From positions 434,001-498,000 of the forward strand of contig NZ_RCCH01000001.1 of the NCBI RefSeq assembly GCF_003663945.1: a stretch of 64,000 nucleotides of DNA, in the 5' to 3' direction. Source of the stretch: Lacinutrix venerupis (GTDB lineage: Bacteria > Bacteroidota > Bacteroidia > Flavobacteriales > Flavobacteriaceae). The notes under the pieces were generated by a model. The model was not told the DNA's origin, made no database searches, and was given only the letters and a program-made list of their open reading frames with translations. The position numbers were made by a program, and so were the translations under genes. Positions 1-8,933 of this stretch are shown piece after piece. Numbering within the stretch: position 1 is the stretch's first letter; each line of letters opens with the position of its first letter.

Positions 1-967
1 CATTATTAATTTGAAGATTTGCATCTAAAACTTTAGATATTTGCAAAACTTCAAAATTTCGTAGCGAATCATTAAAAGTATTTCTGGCATCAATATTTTT
101 AATACGATCATAATAATCAAAACTTAATCTAAAATATTTTCGAGTATCATAATCATTCATTGCGCCACGTAAGGACCCAAATTTTTGTAAATAAACTCCT
201 AAAGAATCATTATTATTATTTTTTAAATAAAAACTTGCAATAGTGCCATACAATGTTACTTCATGCTTATTATATAGTGATTTTGGTATGGTTTTATTCT
301 TTTTTAATTTTTTTAAACGATTAAAGTATTTGTGGGCATTATTTATATCTCCTAAATTAGTATAATTAGTGGTTAACATAAATAATGCATACATATGGTA
401 ATATGCATCGTCTTTAATACTTTTATAGTAATCTAAATCTTTAAATATTATGGCGTTGCTTTTTTTGTAATTTTCATTATTTAAAGCCATATAAGCAGGC
501 ATTTGTTTTACTTCAGCTAAACCATTTTTATTGTTTGAAAGCAAATAATATTTCTCTGCTTCTTTTAAATACCTTAATGCCAAAACAGAATCTTGTTTTA
601 CCAAATGAATATTATAAAAAAGCTCTAAACTACTCATTCCTGCAACATCATAATTTTCTTCAATTTTAGCATATTTTAATGCCTGCATAAAATTTTGAAA
701 TACAAGTGTTTGCTCATCGAAATCATCATTTATAATACCATTTAGCTGATAATATTCAGCCAATCGACCTTCAATATTTTTATCAACTGGTTTAGGAATG
801 GAGTCTAAATATATTTTTGCTAATTTTTTGTTTTCATCTATATGATTAGCTGCAGAGTCAATAAATTTTACAAACTCAATTTTATTAGTTTGTGCAAGTA
901 AGCTACTAAAAAAACTTAAGGAAAATAAGAGAGAAAAAAAAGCACCTTTTAAGTAGTTATTATACAT
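1..967 (-). CDS. TPR-repeat signalling protein, N-terminal part (partial)
   Basis: The frame is open from an ATG at 967 down to the window edge, giving 322 residues with no stop, so the C-terminus lies outside. It begins with a signal peptide (hydrophobic core, then SSLLAQ near residue 26), so the sensor part is exported. The rest is helical with tetratricopeptide-like pairs, for example LALRYLKEAEKYY and NAHKYFNRLKKLKK. In Flavobacteriaceae, exported TPR arrays like this usually lead into a transmembrane helix and either a LuxR-type helix-turn-helix or a histidine kinase. Which one applies here cannot be told from the visible part. It faces away from the DinB-like gene, with about 100 bases between them. 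Confidence 0.7.
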   Translation of the reverse strand, partial: MYNNYLKGAFFSLLFSLSFFSSLLAQTNKIEFVKFIDSAANHIDENKKLAKIYLDSIPKPVDKNIEGRLAEYYQLNGIINDDFDEQTLVFQNFMQALKYAKIEENYDVAGMSSLELFYNIHLVKQDSVLALRYLKEAEKYYLLSNNKNGLAEVKQMPAYMALNNENYKKSNAIIFKDLDYYKSIKDDAYYHMYALFMLTTNYTNLGDINNAHKYFNRLKKLKKNKTIPKSLYNKHEVTLYGTIASFYLKNNNNDSLGVYLQKFGSLRGAMNDYDTRKYFRLSFDYYDRIKNIDARNTFNDSLRNFEVLQISKVLDANLQINN

Positions 968-1065
968 TTTAAAACTTTATTTAAAAAAAGTGTAAATGTA
1001 AAAATAATAAGATGATTTTTCCTATTAAATAGTTGTATTGAAAAATAATTTACATGTATTTTTCT

Positions 1066-1512
1066 TTATAAATCTAGCAAGCTCCTGTGATAATTAATTT
1101 GCCCTAAATGATAACTTAAATGCATTGCTAAATGGATTAAAAAGAATTCAACAGTCATTGTATCTTCATGAGTACGACGTTTATATTCTTTATTTAAATC
1201 TTCAGTAGTCAATTTTTCTAAAGTAGCTTCTATTACTTGTTTAACGTTTTCAATTTGAAGCATTAAATCTATTTTCGAAACGTTTTTTAATGAGAATTCT
1301 AATTCACGCTGTCTCACATAGCCAGTGTTTCCTAATTCTGCTCCAATAAAATGATTAAGATTTCCTACAATATGCAAACATAAATTACCGGCACAATTGG
1401 GAGTCATTTCTGTTGTTAACCATAAATTAGTTTCATTTTTATAAAGATTTATTTCATTTTTTAATTTATTTAATTCTCTTTTATAAAGTTTAATTAAGGT
1501 ATCTGTAAGCAT
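1066..1512 (-). CDS. DinB superfamily protein (DUF1572-like)
   Basis: This 148-residue protein has the four-helix layout of the DinB/YfiT superfamily. Histidines that usually make up the metal site are visible in CLHIVGNLNHF and FLIHLAMHLSYHLGQI. The length fits the DUF1572 branch. Some members of the superfamily are thiol transferases or damage-induced proteins, but for this branch no reaction is established and none is claimed. The start ATG at 1512 is the only sensible one. The gene is divergent from the MFS exporter, with 68 bases between the start codons. Confidence 0.75.
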   Translation of the reverse strand: MLTDTLIKLYKRELNKLKNEINLYKNETNLWLTTEMTPNCAGNLCLHIVGNLNHFIGAELGNTGYVRQRELEFSLKNVSKIDLMLQIENVKQVIEATLEKLTTEDLNKEYKRRTHEDTMTVEFFLIHLAMHLSYHLGQINYHRSLLDL

Positions 1513-1568
1513 TTATAATTTATATTAGTATTAACTTTTTTCCGAGTAAAAATAGTTAATATTTGGCG

Positions 1569-1576
1569 TACTTTTG
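1569..1576 (+). promoter_or_regulatory. Candidate -7 element, MFS exporter
   Basis: TACTTTTG matches the Bacteroidota -7 consensus TAnnTTTG. It lies only four bases before the ATG at 1581, so transcription from it would give a leaderless or nearly leaderless mRNA. A weaker AATATTTG at 1558-1565 would give a leader of about 12 bases. No convincing -33 element is seen. Confidence 0.4.
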
Positions 1577-1580
1577 CACG

Positions 1581-2798
1581 ATGAAAGAAAACCAACCTGT
1601 AAAACTAAGTTTTGTTGCTTTAATGGCTTCTTTAATGGCTATAGTTGCCTTAGCTATTGATGCTATATTGCCTGCAATTTCTACAATTACTTCAGACATT
1701 AATAGTGTAGATGCAAATGATGGTAAACAATTAATTACCATGATATTTTTAGGACTAGGTTTTGGGCAACTAGTTTTTGGACCACTATCTGATAGTTTTG
1801 GAAGAAAGCCTATTGTTTACATTGGTTTTTCAATTTTTGTTATCGCTAGTTTAATTTGTGTTGTATCTCCATCCATGGAACTTATGATAATTGGTAGAGT
1901 TTTACAAGGTATTGGTTTAGCTGCACCAAGAACAATTGCTATTACAATAATTAGAGATACATATAAAGGCGATTTTATGGCAAAAATAATGTCTTTTATT
2001 ACAACTATATTTATTCTTGTTCCTGTTGTAGCACCACTTATGGGCAAATTTATTTTAAATCATTATAATTGGTCTGGAATTTTTTATGTGCAATTAGTAA
2101 TTGCCATTTTAGTTGGTTTTTGGTTTTGGAAAAAACAACCAGAAACCTTAAAACCGGAGCATAAAATAAAATTTAATAAACTTGTATTTATAAATGGTTT
2201 AAAAGAACTTTTAAAGCATAAAATATCTATAGGTTTTACTATTGTTTCTGGTTTTATTTCTGGCGCATTTATAGTATACTTAAGTGCTTCTCAAGTAATT
2301 TTTGAAAATCAATATGGGCTAATAGACGAATTCCCATACATATTTGCTGGTTTAGCCACAGGTGTTGGCTTAGCCACTTTTTTAAATGGTAATTTGGTTA
2401 TGAAATTAGGGATGTGGCGATTATCTTTTATTGCCATATGCGTATTTAGTTTTAATGCTTTAATTTATGTTTTATTATTTTGGAATACTAATAATCCTTC
2501 GTTAGAAGTTTTACTTGTTTTTATGGCTATACAGTTTTTTACTATTGGTTTTATTTTTGGAAATATTAGAGCAATAACTATGGAGCCAATTGGACATATA
2601 GCTGGTATTGGTGCTGCAATAACTGGTTTTGTTTCTACAATAATGGCTGTACCAATAGCTAATTTTATTGGAAGTTTTGTTACCAATACAGCACTACCAT
2701 TATTTCTTGGATTTACTGTTTTTGGAATGTTATCTCTTGCTATATTTATTTATATGAAACGCCTCTCTAAACGTGAGTTTATAAAACTTAATGCTTAA
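1581..2798 (+). CDS. MFS multidrug efflux transporter, Bcr/CflA type
   Basis: This inner-membrane major facilitator protein has about 405 residues and twelve predicted helices. The Bcr/CflA-type opening (AIDAILPAISTI after helix 1) and the loop 2-3 motif DSFGRKPIVY are visible. The family exports drugs such as bicyclomycin and chloramphenicol, or sulfonamides, by proton antiport; the substrate here is unknown. A TTG 18 bases upstream would add MAYFCT, but it overlaps the promoter-like TACTTTTG, so the ATG at 1581 is preferred. SelO follows on the same strand after 69 bases. Confidence 0.85.
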   Translation: MKENQPVKLSFVALMASLMAIVALAIDAILPAISTITSDINSVDANDGKQLITMIFLGLGFGQLVFGPLSDSFGRKPIVYIGFSIFVIASLICVVSPSMELMIIGRVLQGIGLAAPRTIAITIIRDTYKGDFMAKIMSFITTIFILVPVVAPLMGKFILNHYNWSGIFYVQLVIAILVGFWFWKKQPETLKPEHKIKFNKLVFINGLKELLKHKISIGFTIVSGFISGAFIVYLSASQVIFENQYGLIDEFPYIFAGLATGVGLATFLNGNLVMKLGMWRLSFIAICVFSFNALIYVLLFWNTNNPSLEVLLVFMAIQFFTIGFIFGNIRAITMEPIGHIAGIGAAITGFVSTIMAVPIANFIGSFVTNTALPLFLGFTVFGMLSLAIFIYMKRLSKREFIKLNA

Positions 2799-2867
2799 TA
2801 TTTTTAAAGTATATAATTAGTAAAAGCTATTATAAAAAATTTTGTATATTAAATAGAAAGTACCATA

Positions 2868-4430
2868 ATGCAACTTCATATAAAAGACACTTTTAATAAA
2901 GAGTTACCAGCAGATCCTATTGTTGAAAATACAAGACGCCAGGTTAAAAATGCCTGTTATTCTTTTGTTACTCCTAAACACACAAAAAAACCTGAATTAC
3001 TTCATGTCTCTCCAGAAATGTTAATGGAATTAGGTTTAACCCAAAAAGATGCAGAAAGTAACACTTTTTTAAACGTATTTACAGGCAATAGTGTGTTGCC
3101 AAATACAAAGCCTTATGCTATGTGTTATGGTGGACACCAATTTGGAAACTGGGCAGGACAATTAGGAGACGGTCGTGCCATTAATTTAGCCGAAGTTGAA
3201 CACAATAATAAACTTTGGGCCATACAGTTAAAAGGTGCTGGCGAAACACCATATTCTAGAACAGCAGACGGTTTAGCTGTTTTACGCTCCTCTATTCGCG
3301 AGTATTTATGTAGCGAAGCCATGCATCATTTAGGAGTGCCAACTACAAGAGCTTTATCTTTAGCATTATCTGGAGATCAAGTGTTAAGAGATATGCTTTA
3401 TAATGGTAATGCCGCTTTAGAAAAAGGTGCTATTGTATGCCGTGTTGCACCAAGTTTTTTACGTTTTGGTAATTATCAAATATTGGCAGCACAAGAGGAT
3501 ACTACAACTTTAAAAACACTAGTAGATTATACTATAAAACATCATTTTTCGCATTTAGGCGCACCATCAAAAAATACTTATTTACAGTTTTTTGAGAGTG
3601 TATTAAATAGTACTTTAAAAATGATTATACATTGGCAACGTGTAGGTTTTGTACATGGTGTTATGAATACAGATAACCTTTCTATTCTTGGTTTAACAAT
3701 AGATTATGGTCCTTACGGCTGGTTAGAAGGTTACGATAACGATTGGACGCCAAACACAACCGATAGTCAATTTAAGCGCTATCGCTTTGGTGCACAATTA
3801 GATATTGGACATTGGAACTTATTTCAACTCGCAAACGCTTTATATCCTTTAATTGAAGAGGCCGATGGTCTAGAGTCAATTTTAAATTCTTATCCCCAAA
3901 AAGCTAAAGCTCAATACATTGCAATGATGCGAACTAAACTTGGTTTGTATACAGAAGATGATAAAGATGAAGAGCTTATTATTAACTTAGAGAAAAACCT
4001 ACAGTTAACCGAAACAGATATGACTATTTTTTTTAGAAATCTTAGTCATTTCTCTACTAAGCATTCTCAAGATGGATTGAAAGTTATTAAAGATGCTTTT
4101 TATATACTAAGTGATGTAAACGATACTGTAAAAACAGAATGGAATACGTGGTTTAATAATTATGCTATACGTTTAAATAAAGAAACTATTTCTGCTAAAG
4201 AACGACAGCTTAAAATGAACCAAACAAACCCAAAATACGTATTACGTAATTATATGGCACAATTAGCAATAGACGATGCTAATAAAGGTGAGTATAAACT
4301 TATAGATGATTTATTTAATTTACTCAAAAAACCTTATGATGAGCAACCAGAAAACCAAAAATGGTTTGTAAAACGACCAGATTGGGCTAGATATAAAGTA
4401 GGTTGCTCTATGTTATCTTGCAGCTCTTAG
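2868..4430 (+). CDS. selO: Protein adenylyltransferase SelO (YdiU/UPF0061)
   Basis: This 520-residue pseudokinase-fold protein belongs to the family that transfers AMP from ATP to protein hydroxyls (established for E. coli SelO). Visible signatures are the glycine-rich GGHQFGNWAGQLGDGRA, GAGETPYSRTADGLAVLRSS, and the catalytic/metal region HGVMNTDNLSILGLTIDYG. The C-terminus reads CSMLSCSS. In eukaryotic SelO a selenocysteine sits in this tail, and here the position is cysteine. In E. coli the homologous cysteine takes part in a redox switch. The length is close to the bacterial norm. A shared terminator with convergent csbD follows the stop. Confidence 0.93.
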   Translation: MQLHIKDTFNKELPADPIVENTRRQVKNACYSFVTPKHTKKPELLHVSPEMLMELGLTQKDAESNTFLNVFTGNSVLPNTKPYAMCYGGHQFGNWAGQLGDGRAINLAEVEHNNKLWAIQLKGAGETPYSRTADGLAVLRSSIREYLCSEAMHHLGVPTTRALSLALSGDQVLRDMLYNGNAALEKGAIVCRVAPSFLRFGNYQILAAQEDTTTLKTLVDYTIKHHFSHLGAPSKNTYLQFFESVLNSTLKMIIHWQRVGFVHGVMNTDNLSILGLTIDYGPYGWLEGYDNDWTPNTTDSQFKRYRFGAQLDIGHWNLFQLANALYPLIEEADGLESILNSYPQKAKAQYIAMMRTKLGLYTEDDKDEELIINLEKNLQLTETDMTIFFRNLSHFSTKHSQDGLKVIKDAFYILSDVNDTVKTEWNTWFNNYAIRLNKETISAKERQLKMNQTNPKYVLRNYMAQLAIDDANKGEYKLIDDLFNLLKKPYDEQPENQKWFVKRPDWARYKVGCSMLSCSS

Positions 4431-4463
4431 CTTAAAATTTAAAAATTTTTAGAATATTTAAAT

Positions 4464-4504
4464 AAAAAAAGCGTCCATAAATTTTAAAATTAGAGACGCT
4501 TTTG
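4464..4504. terminator. Bidirectional terminator, selO / csbD
   Basis: The inverted repeat AAAAAAAGCGTC (4464-4475) pairs with GACGCTTT (4495-4502). It has an A-rich left flank and T-rich right flank, so it can act on both converging genes. Confidence 0.8.
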
Positions 4505-4521
4505 AAATTAAAAACTAGTTT

Positions 4522-4707
4522 CTACCAGTTATCAATTTCCTTTTTTAAATCTTCTTTAGTTTTACCATAGCGTTCTTGCATTTTTCCTGCAAGTTTATCC
4601 ATGTTCCCTTCTGCTTCAGTGTACTCATCATCGGTGATTTTTCCATACTTCTTTTTAAATTCACCTTTTATTTGTTTCCACTTACCTTTAAATTGATCTT
4701 CGTTCAT
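4522..4707 (-). CDS. CsbD family stress protein
   Basis: This 61-residue charged helical protein starts MNEDQFKGKWKQIKGEFKKK and carries the CsbD core W-K-Q-I-K-G, followed by an acidic turn and GKMQERYGKTKEDL. CsbD proteins accumulate under general stress in many bacteria, but their molecular role is not known. It is monocistronic, convergent with selO, and separated from the divergent patatin gene by 179 bases. Confidence 0.9.
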   Translation of the reverse strand: MNEDQFKGKWKQIKGEFKKKYGKITDDEYTEAEGNMDKLAGKMQERYGKTKEDLKKEIDNW

Positions 4708-4862
4708 AATATTTTTGTTTTAATGTTAATAATATTAAATATAAGCCTTTAACTACAAGATATTTAGCACTTTAAAAAATGATTTTGACTTTAAAAAAAT
4801 CAATATTTTGTTAAAATGGCTATCAATTTTTTGATTATTTTAGGATTTAATTAATTACAACG

Positions 4863-4880
4863 TTTCTGTAAACACAGAAA
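4863..4880 (+). promoter_or_regulatory. Hairpin abutting the patatin start codon
   Basis: TTTCTGT (4863-4869) and ACAGAAA (4874-4880) form a perfect 7-bp stem with a four-base loop. The stem ends six bases before the ATG at 4887, so in RNA it would occupy the ribosome-binding region. A translational effect is inferred. It could also be a protein-binding palindrome. Confidence 0.4.
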
Positions 4881-4886
4881 GCTCTT

Positions 4887-6194
4887 ATGAAAAACAATCA
4901 AAAAATAGGATTAAGTCTTTCTGGCGGAGGCTATCGCGCGACTATTTACCACCTAGGCACGCTTAAAAAACTTAAAGAATTAAACATTCTTGATAAGGTT
5001 GATATTATTTCTACCAATTCTGGTGGCTCTATTACCGGAGCTACTTATGGTTTGTACGAGCATGATTTTGAAACTTTCGAAAATGTTATAAGAAAAGGTG
5101 TAAAACGTAGCGTTATAAAAGGCATTTTAACATCGTGGCGCTTTTTATTCTCTTTTTTAGGTTTAATGTGCTCCATTGCTGTTATAATATATCTAATTTA
5201 CAGCAATCATTCATGGTTTGGTTTTGGTTTATTACTACTTTTAATAGTGCTTTTACTTTCGTTTCAGTTTAAAATATTTCCTTTTAGCAAACTTAACGAG
5301 CGTATGTATAATCGAATATTCTTTAATAATAAAACACTTTCTGCATTATCACCCAAAATTAGATTTGGCATTAATGCTACTAACTTAGAAACTGGACGTT
5401 TATTTACATTTTCTAATGCAAGTATGGGAGACTCGGTATACTCTTATCCAGACGACGAAGATAAAAGTGAGCCTATTGTTTTTAAAGCCAAAAAATTTCC
5501 TATTGCCAGAGCTGTTGCTGCCTCTACTTCTGTACCATTTGTTTTTACTCCTGTAAAAATTGATAAAGAATTTTTTAGTAATCCAGACGATTATACTCGT
5601 GTAAAACCAAGATTGGTTGACGGTGGTGTTTACGATAATCAAGGCGCACATAAACTTACACAAACCAAGAGTGCTTATGGTAGTCAAATTGTAATTATTA
5701 GCGATGCAGGAAATACTATGCCATTTAAAAATACTTATAAAAACACATTAACATTACTTATTAGAACTAGCGATGTGTTTATGAATAGGATTAAAAACTT
5801 ACAAATGGTACAATATTTATACGAAAATTATACTACAGCTAAACGTGAGATTGCCTATCAATCCTTAGGCTGGAATATAGAAGATTCTATTCCTAAATTT
5901 TTAGATGGTGTAAAAGAAGGTATTATTTTACCACAAGTTTTAAAGCATCATAACATTACAGAGACCGATATCTCTAATAAAGATTGGTTAAACATAAGTA
6001 ATAAAGTAAAAAAGAGTATTAATTATCAATCTATAGTAGCAAATGCTAATACTAAAGAACAATTAGAGATTGCAAGAAATGTAAGCACTAATCTTACGCC
6101 ATTAAAAGATATAGAAATTGAAGCGTTAATAAACCATGCTTCTGTTTTAACCGAAATACAAGTAAAGTTGTATTGTGTGAGTTTGTTTAAATAG
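4887..6194 (+). CDS. Membrane-anchored patatin-like phospholipase
   Basis: This 435-residue protein has a patatin fold. The oxyanion motif SGGGYRA is at residues 12-18, the nucleophile serine is in STNSGGS (about residue 45, with T in place of the first G of GxSxG), and the catalytic aspartate is in LVDGGVYDN. Two hydrophobic helices, with a short hinge, lie at about residues 88-135 between the nucleophile and the aspartate. The enzyme is therefore probably anchored in the membrane and acts on phospholipids or acyl esters. Its last eight bases overlap the convergent desaturase gene. Confidence 0.85.
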   Translation: MKNNQKIGLSLSGGGYRATIYHLGTLKKLKELNILDKVDIISTNSGGSITGATYGLYEHDFETFENVIRKGVKRSVIKGILTSWRFLFSFLGLMCSIAVIIYLIYSNHSWFGFGLLLLLIVLLLSFQFKIFPFSKLNERMYNRIFFNNKTLSALSPKIRFGINATNLETGRLFTFSNASMGDSVYSYPDDEDKSEPIVFKAKKFPIARAVAASTSVPFVFTPVKIDKEFFSNPDDYTRVKPRLVDGGVYDNQGAHKLTQTKSAYGSQIVIISDAGNTMPFKNTYKNTLTLLIRTSDVFMNRIKNLQMVQYLYENYTTAKREIAYQSLGWNIEDSIPKFLDGVKEGIILPQVLKHHNITETDISNKDWLNISNKVKKSINYQSIVANANTKEQLEIARNVSTNLTPLKDIEIEALINHASVLTEIQVKLYCVSLFK

Positions 6195-6921
6195 TTGTTT
6201 TTTTTAGCTTAATAATTTTAAGCTTATCTAAAACTACCATTATACAGTATGTAAAATCTATTTCATGCCATTTTACTCCAAAATTAGCACGACCACTATG
6301 TGTATGGTGGTTGTTATGATAACTTTCTCCCATCATTAAAAAATCGAATGGTAATAAATTTTTAGATGTATCTTTTACTTTAAAATTTGTATAACCATAA
6401 ATATGTGCAAACCAATTTATTATTACACCGTGTATTGGCGCCATAAAAAATGCTACTGGCAATAATAACCATTGCCACCATGCTGTTGCAAATAGTGCAA
6501 AGAAAACAACGTATAGAGCCGCCCAAGTTAAACGAGATACTCTAGAGCTTGCAAAATTATCAAAACGCTTCCATTGTGGTACATTTTTAGTAAATTTATC
6601 TGCTACAGTAATACGTTTTTGATTTATATCTTGATAGATGTTTTTTGTACGCCACATCATAGAAAATAGATTAGGATCGTATTTTGGTGAGTGCGGATCG
6701 TTTTCTGTATCTGCATAAGCATGATGCATTCTATGCATTACACCATAACCATAAGCACTTAAATAGTTACTGCCTTGAAAAACCCAAGTTAATACAAAGC
6801 AAACGCGCTCTGTAACTTTAGACATTGTAAAAGTTTGATGAGCTGCATAACGGTGTAGAAAAAAAGTTTGAAAAAATAAACCTGTATACCACAGTATTAT
6901 TATAAATATTAAAATTGCCAT
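6187..6921 (-). CDS. Acyl-CoA/fatty acid desaturase
   Basis: This 244-residue integral membrane di-iron desaturase has three histidine boxes: HRYAAH near residue 23, HRMHHAYAD near 64 and HNNHHTH near 202. Such enzymes introduce a cis double bond, usually delta-9, into acyl chains and help keep membranes fluid in the cold. The spacing of boxes and hydrophobic stretches fits the stearoyl-CoA desaturase type. Its end overlaps the patatin gene by eight bases. A Crp/Fnr gene lies upstream on the same strand. Confidence 0.88.
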   Translation of the reverse strand: MAILIFIIILWYTGLFFQTFFLHRYAAHQTFTMSKVTERVCFVLTWVFQGSNYLSAYGYGVMHRMHHAYADTENDPHSPKYDPNLFSMMWRTKNIYQDINQKRITVADKFTKNVPQWKRFDNFASSRVSRLTWAALYVVFFALFATAWWQWLLLPVAFFMAPIHGVIINWFAHIYGYTNFKVKDTSKNLLPFDFLMMGESYHNNHHTHSGRANFGVKWHEIDFTYCIMVVLDKLKIIKLKKTTI

Positions 6922-6981
6922 AGTCCTTGCTTTAATTTTGCAAAGGTCTATATACTTACTACCAATTAAAATGAACCTAAG

Positions 6982-7554
6982 TTAAGAAATACGTTTTCTA
7001 ATTCTACTTAATGCTTGTGCAGTAACACCAATGTAGGAAGCTATATATTTTAAAGGAACTTCTTTTATAAGGTTAGGACGCTCTGTAAATAAATTGAGAT
7101 AACGCTCTTCGGCTGTTTCATTTAAGAGAGATTGTTCTCTTTTAGATTTGATAAGAAATAACCGCTCTGAGGATAAACGACCAATAACATTTCCTGCAAA
7201 ACTTTTGGTGTAAACCTCTTGCAAGTCGTTATAAGAAATACTCCACATGGAAATATCAGACAGTGCTTGTAATTTGTATAATGAAGGTTTTCTTGTTAAA
7301 AAAGAATCGTAAGCACTTACAAATTCGTTTTTAAAGCAAAAGCCAAAGGTTATGTCTTTATCTTTATCTTCTTTTGGTATTAAAAACCTAGCAATACCAC
7401 TCTCAATAAAAGATATATAATTTTCTGTTTCGCCAACATCTAGAATTGTACTTTTCTTTTTAAAAACTCTATTCTTTAATTTTGACGAAAACAGTTGCCA
7501 GTCTTCATCTGAAATTGCTACCGTTTTTTCTATGTATTCTCTAATATTTATCAT
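6982..7554 (-). CDS. Crp/Fnr family regulator
   Basis: This 190-residue protein has an N-terminal cyclic-nucleotide-binding-like barrel (about residues 20-125) and a C-terminal helix-turn-helix in [20 protein letters not shown]. The barrel lacks an obvious cAMP phosphate-binding R-S motif, as is usual for the many short Bacteroidota members, so the ligand is unknown. A 14-bp palindrome, AAATAACGTTATTT (7572-7585), lies 18-31 bases upstream of the start and could be an autoregulatory site. The desaturase gene lies 60 bases downstream on the same strand and may be a target. Confidence 0.85.
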   Translation of the reverse strand: MINIREYIEKTVAISDEDWQLFSSKLKNRVFKKKSTILDVGETENYISFIESGIARFLIPKEDKDKDITFGFCFKNEFVSAYDSFLTRKPSLYKLQALSDISMWSISYNDLQEVYTKSFAGNVIGRLSSERLFLIKSKREQSLLNETAEERYLNLFTERPNLIKEVPLKYIASYIGVTAQALSRIRKRIS

Positions 7555-7571
7555 TCTAAATTATTACATAC

Positions 7572-7585
7572 AAATAACGTTATTT
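7572..7585. promoter_or_regulatory. Palindrome upstream of the crp/fnr-like gene
   Basis: AAATAACGTTATTT is a perfect 14-bp palindrome located 18-31 bases before the start codon at 7554. Its position suggests an operator, possibly autoregulatory. This is inference from position only. Confidence 0.35.
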
Positions 7586-7613
7586 TTTTATCTAAACTTT
7601 TAATTTTCTTGCA

Positions 7614-7650
7614 TAAAAAAAGCGTCTTTATACCTAAGACGCTTTTAAAA
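7614..7650 (-). terminator. Terminator of the yceI gene
   Basis: AAAAGCGTCTT and AAGACGCTTTT pair around a short loop, with an A-run on the left that becomes a U-run on the minus-strand transcript. It lies directly after the stop of the YceI gene. Confidence 0.75.
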
Positions 7651-7664
7651 TTTAATAAATAAAA

Positions 7665-8225
7665 TTAGAATTGTAAATCTGCTACCAAATCAAATTCATC
7701 ATAAATAGCTTTATCTTTTAAACCATCAAAAAAGTTTGCCGAACCATATTTTACACCAAACTTTGTTCTGTCTATTTTTAATGTTGCAGTTGCTTTACTC
7801 CCATAAACAGAAATGTTTACTGTTACAGGATTTGTTTTATCTTTAATTGTTAAATCTCCTGTTACTACGTAAGAGTTCTTTCCTGTTAATTTAACGTTTG
7901 TAAAAACTAATTTTGCTGTTTTAAAATTGTTTACACCAAAGAAATCGTCAGATTTTAAATGTCCATCTAATTGGCCTTTATAATCTCCTTCTAAATCTGT
8001 GGTATTAATAGTTGTCATATCCATAACAAACTCTCCACCAGTTAAAACCTCATCTTTAAAATTTAAATTTCCAGATTGTAATGTTATTGTACCTTCATGA
8101 GACCCTGTTACTTTGTAACCTTTCCACACTACTTTACTGTCTGCAGTGTTAATAGTTTTGTTTTGTGCCATAATTGTTGTTGTAAATGTTGCAAATGTTA
8201 TAATTGCTACTAAAATTTTGTTCAT
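7665..8225 (-). CDS. YceI family periplasmic protein
   Basis: This 186-residue protein has a clear signal peptide ending in TTTIMAQ. The remainder has the YceI lipocalin-like barrel pattern: NTADSKVVWKGYKVTGSHEGTI, SDDFFGVNNFKTAKLVF, and a C-terminal DEFDLVADLQF. Family members bind polyisoprenoid or other amphipathic ligands in the periplasm, and the physiological ligand is not known here. A Crp/Fnr gene lies upstream on the same strand, but a hairpin with a T-run separates the two, so YceI probably has its own promoter (a near-consensus GACCTTTG on the minus strand close to 8255). Confidence 0.9.
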   Translation of the reverse strand: MNKILVAIITFATFTTTIMAQNKTINTADSKVVWKGYKVTGSHEGTITLQSGNLNFKDEVLTGGEFVMDMTTINTTDLEGDYKGQLDGHLKSDDFFGVNNFKTAKLVFTNVKLTGKNSYVVTGDLTIKDKTNPVTVNISVYGSKATATLKIDRTKFGVKYGSANFFDGLKDKAIYDEFDLVADLQF

Positions 8226-8274
8226 TTTTATATGTATTAATATTAATACAACAAAGGTCTTACAACAGTTGGAT

Positions 8275-8313
8275 AGAAAAAATGACCTAGTTTATTAAAT
8301 AATATTAAACTAG
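8275..8313 (-). terminator. Hairpin after crp/fnr-like gene, before yceI
   Basis: CTAGTTTA (8287-8294) pairs with TAAACTAG (8306-8313) around an 11-base loop. On the minus strand it is followed by GTCATTTTTTC. This fits a terminator for the regulator gene. An operator role for YceI is the alternative. Confidence 0.5.
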
Positions 8314-8321
8314 ATTAACAT

Positions 8322-8906
8322 TTAATGTTGGTTAGCTATTTGGCTTTTAATTTTACTTAAAAACTCCTTAGTTATACCAAGATAAGATGCCACCATATAT
8401 TGCGGAATGCGCTGTTCTATTTCAGGATAACTTTGTTTAAAAACTAAATATCTTTGCTTTGCAGACATGCTAAAGTTTCTAACAATTCTTTTTTGTGAAG
8501 CAACATAGGCCTTTTCGATTATTATTCGAAATAAACGTTCTAACTTTGGTATTTTAGAATAGGCTTTTTCAATATTACTACGTGATATCTGAATTAATTC
8601 TGTATTTTCAATACATTGCACATTAAAATCTGAAGGTGCATGAGAAATAAAACTTCCCAAATCTGAAGCCCACCAATTTTCAACACCAAACATGATTATG
8701 TGCTCTTGACCTAAATCGTCCACATAAAACATTTTAACACAACCAGAAATAATAAAACAACTAGTATTGCAAATATCGCCTTGTTGTAAAATATATTGAC
8801 CTTTTAAATATTTACGATACACTAATTTTGAAGCAAAATATAACTCTTCGTCTTCTGTTAATGTAACTATTTTATTAATGTAGGTTAATAGTGGTTGGAT
8901 TTTCAT
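8322..8906 (-). CDS. Crp/Fnr family regulator
   Basis: This 194-residue protein has a cNMP-binding-like barrel (YILQQGDICNTSCFIISGCV) and a C-terminal helix-turn-helix (YMVASYLGITKEFLSKIKSQ). It carries several cysteines in the barrel (CNTSC, SGC) and one in NVQCIEN, but no arrangement typical of an iron-sulfur FNR. The effector is unknown. It lies 96 bases upstream of yceI on the same strand, which suggests but does not prove that yceI is a target. Confidence 0.85.
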   Translation of the reverse strand: MKIQPLLTYINKIVTLTEDEELYFASKLVYRKYLKGQYILQQGDICNTSCFIISGCVKMFYVDDLGQEHIIMFGVENWWASDLGSFISHAPSDFNVQCIENTELIQISRSNIEKAYSKIPKLERLFRIIIEKAYVASQKRIVRNFSMSAKQRYLVFKQSYPEIEQRIPQYMVASYLGITKEFLSKIKSQIANQH

Positions 8907-8933
8907 TATAGTAATTTAATTACTAAACAAATA

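Noticed and set aside
5400-5687. Minus-strand ORF inside the patatin gene
   Set aside because: It is a shadow of the patatin frame with no family resemblance and no initiation signal. The same holds for the long opposite-strand frames within tauE (36117-36797), T9SS cargo (25924-26247), gldF-gldG (21944-22414) and the LysM gene (48959-49351).
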